This document shows, piece by piece, positions 57,256 through 64,000 of a DNA stretch of 64,000 bases. Made by a program: the position numbers and the translations under genes. Positions within the stretch are counted from its first letter, which is position 1. The number at the start of each line of letters is the position of its first letter. The notes beneath the pieces were generated by a model. It was not told the DNA's origin and searched no databases. It saw only the letters and a list, made by a program, of their open reading frames with translations. The DNA comes from CAVWXT01 sp963759115 (GTDB lineage Bacteria; Planctomycetota; Planctomycetia; Pirellulales; Thermoguttaceae), in NCBI GenBank assembly GCA_963759115.1, contig CAVWXT010000006.1:1240001-1304000 (forward strand), given 5' to 3'.

Positions 57256-58094
57256 TCACGTCCCCCAATCCCGGGCGTAGCGGAAATCGCGGTCCATCGT
57301 GCGGTGGGAGAGCTTGGCGATCACCGGCATGCGGCGCTTGTAGTGGTTGCGACGGATCATCGTGAGGACGCGGTCGACGAACTCGGCCGCGAAACCAGCC
57401 TCGAGCAGTTCCGCCCGACGCCAGCGGCGATCGACCAACAGCACGAGAAGCTGGTCCACCTCGGCATACGTGAAACCCAGTTCGCCTTCGTCGGTCTGCC
57501 CGATCCACAGGTCGCCGGTGGGGTCTTTGCTGAGAATTGGCGGGGGCACGCCCAAGTGGGCCGCCAGGTGGTAAAGCTGCGTCTTGTAGAGATCGCCCAC
57601 CGGATTGATGGCCGAGGCCATGTCGCCGAACTGGGTGCCATAGCCCAAGAGCAACTCGCTCTTGTTGCTGGTGCCGGCCACCAGGGCCCCGAACGCCGCG
57701 CTCTGGTCGTAGAGCACGGTCATCCGCTCGCGGGCGCACTTGTTGGCCCGGCGGAGCTGCGAGGCCTCAGAAAACCGGGCGAAATAAGCGTCGACCTGGT
57801 CGCTGATGGGCACGTCGACCGTATGGACACCCAACTGCTCGATCACGGCTTGGCTGTCGCGCCGGGTGGCCTCGCTGGAGGTCTTGTAGGGCATGGTCAC
57901 GGCCAGGACGTTCTCGGCGCCCAATGCCTGGCGCAGAGGAACGTGACCACGCTGGAATCGATGCCGCCGGAGAGCCCGACCACCGCCCGCTGAAACCCCG
58001 CCCGGCGAATCTCCGCGCGGACGAACCGCGTGAGAATTTCCGTCACCAGTTCGGGGTTGATTTTCAGGAAGTTTTCGGCCGGCTCATGAGTCAT
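57256..58094 (-). CDS. nadE: NAD+ synthetase (one frameshift)
   Basis: Converts deamido-NAD to NAD+ using ammonia and ATP. 279 aa when one C is added at about 57934 (CCC written as CC). The PP-loop is VVGLSGGIDSSVVTFLC; other landmarks are MPYKTSSEATRRDSQAVIEQ, GTSNKSELLLGYGTQFGDMA and INPVGDLYKTQLYHLAAHLG. It has only the synthetase domain; the amidase that supplies ammonia from glutamine is encoded as a separate gene just upstream, overlapping by 4 bp. Confidence 0.95.
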
Positions 58095-59005
58095 AGCGTT
58101 GTCGCTTGATGCGGTTGAGCCTCTTCGATGGTCACCAACAACCGTTCGTCGCGCGAAAGCGGCGTGATCAACCGCTGCCGGCGGAGTTCGGCCGGATCGA
58201 ACGCGGCGATCGAGAGCGACTCGTCGAGCATCGGGGCCTGGGCGATGGGGCGGCCGTCGGGCCCAATGGCCATGCTGCCGCCCCAGAAACACAGCCCATC
58301 CTCGAAGCCCACGCGATTGACCACGATCACCGTCGCGCCCAAGAGTTGGGCGAAGGCCGTGGCGAGCTGTTCGTAGGTTTCGGCCGTGCGGACCTTCGGG
58401 CCATCGACGCCCCGGCCGGGCGAGTTGGCCGTGCAAATCAGCACGTCGATCTCCTCGGCCTGCATGATGGCGGCGGCCGAGAGGTGCCAAAAGTCCTCAC
58501 AGACGAGGATTCCCACCCGGCCGAACCGCGCGGTGTCGAACGCCAGGAATCGCTCGCCGGCGGCGAAGTACCTCTGCTCGTCGAACAGTCCATAGGTGGG
58601 CAGATACACTTTGCGGTGGACGTGGACGACGCGGCCGCCCTCGGCCCAGAGTGCGGCGTTGTAGAAGCGGTGCCGCGGCGACTCTTCCACAAAACCCACC
58701 ACCAGCGACATGGCTCCGGCCGCCTCGATCAACTGGCGCACCTCGGGCCCCGCAGGGGAAATGGCCAGATCCGGAACCATGTCGCGGAGGAAGTAACCGG
58801 TCAGCGACAATTCGGGGAAGACGATCAGATCGGCGTGCTGCCGCCGGGCAGCCTCGATTTGCTCGACGTGCAGGGCCAGGTTGCGTTGCAGGTCGCCCAA
58901 CATCGGTGCGATCTGGGCCATCGCCACCCGCAACACGCCCGGCCCGTCGGCAGCGGTCGGCGCAGGGGAATCGTCGGGTGTGGGCGATCGTCGGCGCGGG
59001 GGCAC
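58091..59005 (-). CDS. Carbon-nitrogen hydrolase, glutaminase subunit for NadE
   Basis: 304 aa nitrilase-fold amidase with the Glu-Lys-Cys triad: FPELSLTGYF (Glu), HRKVYLPTYGLFDEQRYF (Lys) and VGILVCEDFWH (Cys). GLFDEQRYF and the downstream ANSPGRGVDGP are as in the amidase domain of glutamine-dependent NAD+ synthetases, which is normally fused to NadE. The stop of this gene overlaps the nadE start by 4 bp, so the two products are probably made in step and work as a complex. The real start may be internal, near GVLRVAMAQIAP, since the first 23 residues look disordered. Confidence 0.88.
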   Translation of the reverse strand: MPPRRRSPTPDDSPAPTAADGPGVLRVAMAQIAPMLGDLQRNLALHVEQIEAARRQHADLIVFPELSLTGYFLRDMVPDLAISPAGPEVRQLIEAAGAMSLVVGFVEESPRHRFYNAALWAEGGRVVHVHRKVYLPTYGLFDEQRYFAAGERFLAFDTARFGRVGILVCEDFWHLSAAAIMQAEEIDVLICTANSPGRGVDGPKVRTAETYEQLATAFAQLLGATVIVVNRVGFEDGLCFWGGSMAIGPDGRPIAQAPMLDESLSIAAFDPAELRRQRLITPLSRDERLLVTIEEAQPHQATTL

Positions 59006-59088
59006 GGTTCGGGGCTCTTTTGTGGTGGGGGCCGGGGGCCGCGGTGCATCCCCTCAGCCGCTACCCCCATTATAGCACTGCGCCGCTG

Positions 59089-59814
59089 TCACAGTTCCCC
59101 CAGGGCCACGCGGATACCCTGCACGAGGTTGCGAAGCGAGTCGCGGGAGACTTCCACGTCGAACCAGAGGACTTTGCCCCCCGTGTCGACCAGATAGATC
59201 CGCGGCATCTGCCCGTCCTTGGCCAGCTTGGCGACGTAGTCGCCCTTCGGGTCGAACAGATTAGGGAACGTCGCATCGGCTCGGGCGACGTGCTGCCGCA
59301 CGTCTTCGACCGTGTTGCCGACGTTGACCCCGACAAGCTGCACCCCCTTTTTGCCGAACGGCTCCACGACGGCCTTCATCAAGTCCTTCAGGCTCTGCGT
59401 GGCCCGGGCGCTGCGAGCGGGGCTGTCGCTAATCGTCCACAGACAGACGACGGCAAGCTTCTGGCCGTACAGACTCTTCAAAGCGTGCAGATTACCGGCG
59501 GCGTCGGGCAATTCGGCCTCGGGCAACACGTCGCCGACGTTGACGAGGCAAGCTGCATGAAGGGCGTCGCTCAGCGCCACCGGGGGAATTGTGGGACGCG
59601 GCGGGGGTTCCTGCTGCTGGGGCTTGTGCGCCGTCTTGTGGCCGGACTCGCGCGAACGTTCCGATGCCTGTTCGCTCGCCTCCGACGTTGGGCGTGCGGC
59701 CGACAACTTGCCCTTCGCGGATGGCTTTTCCGCCGGTTTCGGCTGGCAAGCCGTGCCGGCCACGACCAGGCTGACCGCGATCACCACAATCCACGATCGA
59801 CTGAGGAGCAACAT
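59089..59814 (-). CDS. TlpA/thioredoxin-like lipoprotein without a CxxC pair
   Basis: 241 aa. Start is ATG 59814, with AAGGAG just upstream; the lipobox is VAGTAC at residues 18-23, and a charged Ser/Lys/Pro linker follows. The redoxin domain has GDVLPEAELPDAAGNLHALK, KLAVVCLWTISDSPARS where the family has a CxxC, GVQLVGVNVGNTVEDVRQHV and MPRIYLVDTGGKVLWFDVEV. The active site has only one Cys (VCLW) and lacks the pair, so a disulfide exchange role is doubtful. The upstream region, including its ribosome-binding site, is within the 204-bp direct repeat that also occurs next to aspS. Confidence 0.8.
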   Translation of the reverse strand: MLLLSRSWIVVIAVSLVVAGTACQPKPAEKPSAKGKLSAARPTSEASEQASERSRESGHKTAHKPQQQEPPPRPTIPPVALSDALHAACLVNVGDVLPEAELPDAAGNLHALKSLYGQKLAVVCLWTISDSPARSARATQSLKDLMKAVVEPFGKKGVQLVGVNVGNTVEDVRQHVARADATFPNLFDPKGDYVAKLAKDGQMPRIYLVDTGGKVLWFDVEVSRDSLRNLVQGIRVALGEL

Positions 59815-60018
59815 CCTTCGCTTCTCCTTGCTAGTCACAACAGGTAGCCCACCGAGCTGCAATATCTTGTGGCGGTCAGTGCCCGCCCTAAACAGATTCA
59901 CCGCCTCTCAGTCTGCCCAGCGCGATGCGTTTCGTCAACTGGTGTGCTTGATGCCCAACTCGCGGAGTTGCTTGGCATCCACCCGGTCGGGAGCGCCAGT
60001 CATCAGGTCGGTGGCCCG
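59815..60018. repeat. 204-bp direct repeat, left copy (contains 3' end of aspS)
   Basis: Aligned without gaps to 62788-62991 with seven mismatches by my count (about 97% identity). Bases 59935-60018 are the last 28 codons of aspS with stop; 59815-59934 are its downstream spacer, including the ribosome-binding site of the TlpA-like gene. Confidence 0.95.
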
Positions 60019-60302
60019 TTCGCCTTGCGACTGAGGCCATAGGCGAGAAGGCAGCCTTCAAAGAGTATGACGCACTCATCGCCGGTCGGCAACCTGTCAA
60101 CGGCATCTTGCGGATGGGGGAGTTGGTACAGCGCTTCCTCAACCACCATGCCAGCTCCGCCAAGGCCACCGATCTTTTCTATCGGCGTGTCCTTGACTCT
60201 CTCGTTGACGGTATCAGCCCTAACCTACGGGTAGCGCCACTGGTCCGCCGCTGCCGGCGTACGTCTTGGTCAACGGCTTGTCTCTTGCACATCGGTTAAC
60301 GG
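60019..60302 (+). pseudogene. Possible tyrosine-integrase N-terminal remnant
   Basis: Right after the repeat, a plus-strand frame reads ATEAIGEKAAFKEYDALIAG, then GILRMGELVQRFLNHHASSA and KATDLFYRRVLDSLVDG before losing similarity. This resembles the SAM-like core-binding domain at the N-terminus of planctomycete phage-type integrases, but the catalytic domain is missing. Low confidence; it may be any helical fragment. Confidence 0.3.
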
Positions 60303-60311
60303 ACCACGGTG

Positions 60312-60827
60312 CTACTTACGCGGCAGCTTGGAAAGTCCCAGGCTCGGCAAGATACCATCGAGTCGCAATCGGTACCGTGACGCATTGCCGGTGTATCCGG
60401 CCATTTTCTCCTGCAAGCAACAAGATATGAATTCGTGAGATTGCCGTATCAGAGGGAGAACAATCGCCTTAACCTCATGGTCATCCTTGAACGGGTGTGG
60501 CTTACTTGCAACTACGTGTCCGGCAATTTTGTCAATTCGCTTCTTATCTTTGGAGCCAATTCTTGCAGTATTGTTGGCGATCCACGAAGTCAGCCCAAAA
60601 TCCTTGACGTTAATATCGTCGCTGCAATGGTATTGATACACGAAGAAGAAGTCGTTGAGGTTTCTTGCCATGATTAGGGCCGCCATCTTCATTGACTCTT
60701 TTTGTGAGTAGTCGCCTTTGATTTCCGTTAGCGACGACAGCGACTTCGCAGCCACCATCATGTCGTAGAGGACTCTTCGGAAGGCGTAGTTCAGTTCGCC
60801 CTGCGTGGCTAGTCTAGGTCCCTTCAC
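60312..60827 (-). CDS. Hypothetical helical protein in the island
   Basis: 171 aa, unrecognised. It is rich in predicted helices (FRRVLYDMMVAAKSLSSLTE, KMAALIMARNLNDFFFVYQY) with a C-terminal SHEFISCCLQEKMAGY. It has lower GC than the surroundings. The lengthy helices and size would suit a HEPN-like or Abi-like protein, though the RxxxxH motif is not seen. Confidence 0.5.
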   Translation of the reverse strand: MKGPRLATQGELNYAFRRVLYDMMVAAKSLSSLTEIKGDYSQKESMKMAALIMARNLNDFFFVYQYHCSDDINVKDFGLTSWIANNTARIGSKDKKRIDKIAGHVVASKPHPFKDDHEVKAIVLPLIRQSHEFISCCLQEKMAGYTGNASRYRLRLDGILPSLGLSKLPRK

Positions 60828-60989
60828 TTCTGTCTCCTAATGATTCGATGACACGCGACCTCAAACCGCCTAGCGGCTTTCTTGCGGAAACCAGCTACTC
60901 GATGGAAACTCGCGATCCATCTTCCTTCGCCGCTGATAACTGCCACCCTTAGTTTGAGGTATCGTTTAGGAAGTATCCAGGGGTTGGGC

Positions 60990-62029
60990 CTACTCCCGGT
61001 CCCCCTCAATACGCACCAGGACGTAGGCGGCGACCCGCCGCACGCCTTCGTCCTTGTCCCGGAGACATTCAGTCAGGGCGGGAATTGCAGACTTCGCATC
61101 CGAACCCATCTCTCCCAGGACGAGGGCAGCGGCCTCCCGCTTGCCTACGTCCTTGTCTCGGAGACATTCAATCAGGGCGGGAATCTCAGACTTCGCCTTC
61201 GGACCGATTCTACTCAGCACGTCCCGAATAGGTTTAGTCAGGACGGGAATTGCCTCCGGACCCATTTTCTTAAGGGCGTCGGCAGCAGCCTCCCGCACGC
61301 CTACGTCCTTGTCCCGGAGACATTCAGTCAGGGCGGCAATTGCAGACTTCGCATCCGCCGGATCCATAAATGTTCCCCGATTCCCGAGGGCACTGGCGGC
61401 TACCATCCGAACACGCCAGTCGTTGTCGCGAAGGTGTTCAATGAGGGCGGGAATCGCAGACTTTGCCTCAGGACCGATATGCGCCAGGGCTTCAGCAGCG
61501 CCCCCCGATAGTACCTGTCCTTGAGCAATTCGGTGAGGGCGGGAATTGCAGACTTCGCCTCCGGACCCATAGCCCCGAGAGCGATGGTGGCGACCCCCGG
61601 AACGAGCAGATCCTTGTCCTTGAGCAATTCCGTAAGGGCCGGAACGGCTGTCTTGGCTTCTGGACCGATCTGCGCCAGCGCCATGGCGGCTTCCTGCCGA
61701 AGGTACTTGTCCTCGTCCCGCAGGCATTCAGTCAGGGCGGGCACGGCTGTCTTTGCATCCGACCCCATTTTCTGTAGGGCGACGGCGGCCGCCTGCCGAA
61801 TATCCTTGTCCCTGTCCTTGAGCAATTCGGTGAGGGCCGGAACGGCAGACCTCGCTTCCCGGCCGATCTTCCCCAGAGCAACGGCAGCGGCCATGCGATA
61901 CTCTGGAGAATTGTCTTTGCATTGAGCCACCCAATGTGTGAGGGGTTTTCCCATGTACTGAGGCTCCCGCGAACATCCGGCAAGAGCAACAGCAATCAAT
62001 ACGGACAAAAGCAAAGTAAACACTTTCAT
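60990..62029 (-). CDS. HEAT-repeat lipoprotein (one frameshift)
   Basis: About 346 aa. Lipobox LAGC closes the signal peptide (MKVFTLLLSVLIAVALAGC). The rest is about ten HEAT/PBS-lyase repeats of about 33 residues with pattern VPALTELLKDRD-x-RQAAAVALQKMG-xxAKTA. A run of six C at 61501-61506 should be seven: adding one base joins LLKDRYYRGG to AAEALAHIGPEAKSAIP. HEAT scaffolds bind partner proteins; role here unknown. The repeats are very alike in DNA, so some may be recently expanded. It is the main gene of the island between the two aspS-end copies. Confidence 0.8.
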
Positions 62030-62044
62030 CGTACAGCCTCGTGT

Positions 62045-62230
62045 CTAAGGAGCCTCGGGAGGTGGTTCAGTCTCAACATTGATGGGCCTTCCGTCCACCC
62101 ATCGTAACCCTGTACGACAGTGCATACACAAGCCAGAGGTGCCCTCCACGATGCCATTGTATCTCGGAAATCGGGGGTCAGTTGGCCTCTTACTATCCTG
62201 CTCTGCGGGCCTTCGTCTCACCAGGACCAT
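62045..62230 (-). CDS. Small hypothetical protein
   Basis: 61 aa, possibly genuine: it contains GLCMHCRTGLRWVDGRPINV with a CxxC. It sits between two same-strand genes with 15 and 22 bp spacing, which supports co-transcription. No family known. Confidence 0.4.
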   Translation of the reverse strand: MVLVRRRPAEQDSKRPTDPRFPRYNGIVEGTSGLCMHCRTGLRWVDGRPINVETEPPPEAP

Positions 62231-62252
62231 TCAGAATCAGACCCACCACGGA

Positions 62253-62594
62253 TCAGCTATCATTGCGTCTTGCGCGTTGGCTCTCCGACCCTTCCTCGTT
62301 GGTCATTTTGATTTCCAGTGGGCCTATTTTCAACCAGACCAGGGAATACCCGCCAACGATAATGACAGGAACCAGGAGAGCTAGCCCGATCCACTGTGCC
62401 AGTGTTTCTCTCCCTTCGGGTGCAAACACCACCGCGGCGGCCGCAACGATGGCAAAAGCCATCGCGGTGAAAATCAAGAGCCGCCTAGTTTTCTGCAATT
62501 CACGGAAACAGACTACCACGGCGTCTAGTGCAGCCTGTCTCATGCCGGGGCCTACCTCGACCATCATTCTATTGCCGTCTGTTTCTACTTTCAT
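62253..62594 (-). CDS. Small protein with two membrane helices
   Basis: 113 aa. A soluble N-terminal part of about 38 residues is followed by two hydrophobic segments, LLIFTAMAFAIVAAAAVVFA and IGLALLVPVIIVGGYSLVWL, and a charged tail. A Shine-Dalgarno-like GGAGG stands before the ATG. Island gene; function unknown. Confidence 0.6.
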   Translation of the reverse strand: MKVETDGNRMMVEVGPGMRQAALDAVVVCFRELQKTRRLLIFTAMAFAIVAAAAVVFAPEGRETLAQWIGLALLVPVIIVGGYSLVWLKIGPLEIKMTNEEGSESQRARRNDS

Positions 62595-62787
62595 AAGAAC
62601 CTCCGGCCGGCAACCGATACGGGCGTCTTGCGGGTGTCGTCAATCTTGTCCCTGTTTGTCCCTGGAAACGTCGCGAAAGGATTCCATTGACAGCAACAAA
62701 CGGGCTTGTTAAGATGGGATTGCCGCGTCAATAGCTGTTGGAAATTAACGACTTACGGCGATTTCCAAGGTGTCGTCGGAGTAACAA

Positions 62788-62991
62788 CCTTCGCTTCTCC
62801 TTGCTAGTCACAACAGGTAGCCCACCGAACTGCAATATCTTGTGGCGGTCAGTGCCCGCCCTACAGAGATTCACAGCCTCTCAGTCTGCCCAGCGCGATG
62901 CGTTTCGTCAACTGGTGTGCTTGATGCCCAGCTCGCGGAGTTGCTTGGCATCCACCCGGTCGGGAGCGCCGGTCATCAGATCGGTGGCCCG
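62788..62991. repeat. 204-bp direct repeat, right copy (native aspS 3' end)
   Basis: Same sequence as 59815-60018. Here it is continuous with the rest of aspS, so this is the native side for aspS, while the left copy keeps the native side of the TlpA-like gene. Confidence 0.95.
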
Positions 62992-64000
62992 CTGCGTCTT
63001 GGGAAAAGCGATGCAGTCGCGGATGTTGTCCAGCCCGCCGAAGAGCATCACGAGCCGGTCGATGCCCAGCGCGATGCCGCCGTGGGGCGGGGCCCCATAT
63101 TGCAGGGCGTCGAGCAAGAAGCCGAACCGTTCGCGGGCCGTCGCCTCGTCGATCCCCAGCAGTCCGAACACGTCTTGCTGGAGTTGCTGGTCGTGGATAC
63201 GGATCGTGCCGCCGCCGGCCTCATAGCCGTTGATCACGAGGTCGTAGGCCTGGGCGCGGCATTTCTGCGGATCGGTGCGGAGCATTTCGCGATCTTGCGG
63301 CCGCGGCGAGGTGAAGGGATGGTGCATGGCCGTCCAACCGCCCTCTTCGGTATCGAGCGCGAACATCGGAAACTCGACGACCCACGAAAAGTTCATCGTG
63401 GCCGGATCGTAGAGCTTCAACTCCGCGCCCAGCCGCTTCCGCAAGGCGTAGAGGGCCTTGCAAGTGGTCTCGAACTTGTCGGCCACCAGCAGCAGCAGGT
63501 CGCCCGGCGCGGCGTCCATGCGCTGAGCGATTCGGGTCAGCAGGTCGGCGCTGAAGTTCTTGGCGATCGGCGAGGCCAAGCGGCCGTCGGCTTCGACCTT
63601 GAACCAGGCCAACCCTTTTGCGCCGAAGTTCTCGACCACAAAAGCCGTCAGTTCGTCGATGCCCTTGCGGGAGTAGCGGTCGGCGGCGCCCTTGGCGTTG
63701 ATGCCGCGCACCCGGCCGCCCGCGTCGGCGCAGCCGCGGAACACCTGGAACTCCGACTCTTTGGCCAGGTCGGTGACATCGACGATCTCCATGCCGAAGC
63801 GGAGATCGGGGGCGTCGTGGCCGAACCGCTCCATGGCCTCGTCGTAGGTCATTCGCGGCAGCGGCCGCGCCACGTCCAGGCCGAGGATTTCCTTGGCCAG
63901 CCGCACCATCAGGCCCTCGATCACGCCCATGATGTCGTCCGCATTGATGAACGACATTTCCAGGTCCAACTGGGTGAACTCCGGCTGCCGATCGGCCCGC
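62908..64000 (-). CDS. aspS: Aspartyl-tRNA synthetase, 3' part (runs out of the window)
   Basis: Class II synthetase charging tRNA-Asp (or Asn as well). The visible 364 residues begin RADRQPEFTQLDLEMSFINA at the window edge, motif 2 already passed upstream, and include the bacterial insertion domain (FKVEADGRLASPIAKNFSAD, MDAAPGDLLLLVADKFETTC), FPMFALDTEEGGWTAMHHPF, NGYEAGGGTIRIHDQQLQQD and motif 3 GIALGIDRLVMLFGGLDNIR, DCIAFPKTQRATDLMTGAPD. The frame is intact. The N-terminal OB-fold domain lies beyond position 64000. Confidence 0.96.
   Translation of the reverse strand, partial: RADRQPEFTQLDLEMSFINADDIMGVIEGLMVRLAKEILGLDVARPLPRMTYDEAMERFGHDAPDLRFGMEIVDVTDLAKESEFQVFRGCADAGGRVRGINAKGAADRYSRKGIDELTAFVVENFGAKGLAWFKVEADGRLASPIAKNFSADLLTRIAQRMDAAPGDLLLLVADKFETTCKALYALRKRLGAELKLYDPATMNFSWVVEFPMFALDTEEGGWTAMHHPFTSPRPQDREMLRTDPQKCRAQAYDLVINGYEAGGGTIRIHDQQLQQDVFGLLGIDEATARERFGFLLDALQYGAPPHGGIALGIDRLVMLFGGLDNIRDCIAFPKTQRATDLMTGAPDRVDAKQLRELGIKHTS

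Noticed and set aside
1..64000. tRNA or rRNA genes
   Set aside because: Reading by eye revealed no cloverleaf or rRNA signature; a tRNA scan would settle it.

Overview
The window is GC-rich, bacterial, and most likely from a member of the Planctomycetota (Pirellulales-like); this is inferred from gene content. Pointers are an ISAzo13-family transposase of the Rhodopirellula DDE type, a J-domain-like N-terminus on a membrane-anchored protein, tandem STN-like secreted protein, sialate O-acetylesterase plus sialidase, an alpha-2-macroglobulin of about 2,100 residues, and many palindromic intergenic repeats. No tRNA, rRNA or CRISPR array was recognised by eye.

Layout. 0.2-1.5 kb: pepT. 1.7-5.7 kb: accessory segment with an ISAzo13 element nested inside an IS1-family transposase, then an XRE-ImmA/IrrE regulator-protease with a short unknown partner and two small ORFs. 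6-10.9 kb: gapA with terminator, an MNT nucleotidyltransferase overlapping a membrane protein, a GNAT, a sialate O-acetylesterase and a VOC protein. 11-17.4 kb: a secreted/lipoprotein cluster (TolB-like propeller, two paralogues of an unrecognised secreted family, SUMF1-fold lipoprotein). 17.6-21.5 kb: MBOAT plus SGNH acyl-transfer pair and a sialidase. 22-26.3 kb: GNAT, Lit-like HExxH protease, IS110 element and a 1.2-kb non-coding stretch. 26.3-30.4 kb: M14 peptidase, ClC channel, methyltransferase. 30.5-36.9 kb: alpha-2-macroglobulin. 37-44.2 kb: J-like protein, zinc-ribbon protein, hslU and hslV split by a Phd/RelE-type toxin-antitoxin pair, pepF. 44.6-46.7 kb: NRDE protein, IS1634 remnant, small zinc-finger protein. 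46.9-52.8 kb: methionine/folate fusion protein, pheT, pheS, rplT, rpmI (one strand). 53-57.2 kb: heparinase-like protein, STN-domain protein, orphan AbrB. 57.3-64 kb: nadE, a separate glutaminase subunit, TlpA-like lipoprotein, a 2.8-kb island, and the 3' part of aspS.

Two features dominate. First, a 99-bp palindromic element with 22-27-bp perfect arms sits in frame inside pepT and the heparinase-like gene, and a close relative lies inside pepF; a different palindrome is in frame in the alpha-2-macroglobulin. This resembles protein-coding palindromic elements known from Rickettsia. Second, a 204-bp direct repeat carrying the last 28 codons of aspS flanks the island at 60.0-62.8 kb.

Caution on quality: many genes, including rplT, pheS, pheT, hslU, hslV and nadE, carry single-base indels, several in homopolymers. 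I read these as probable sequencing errors and annotate such genes across the breaks.
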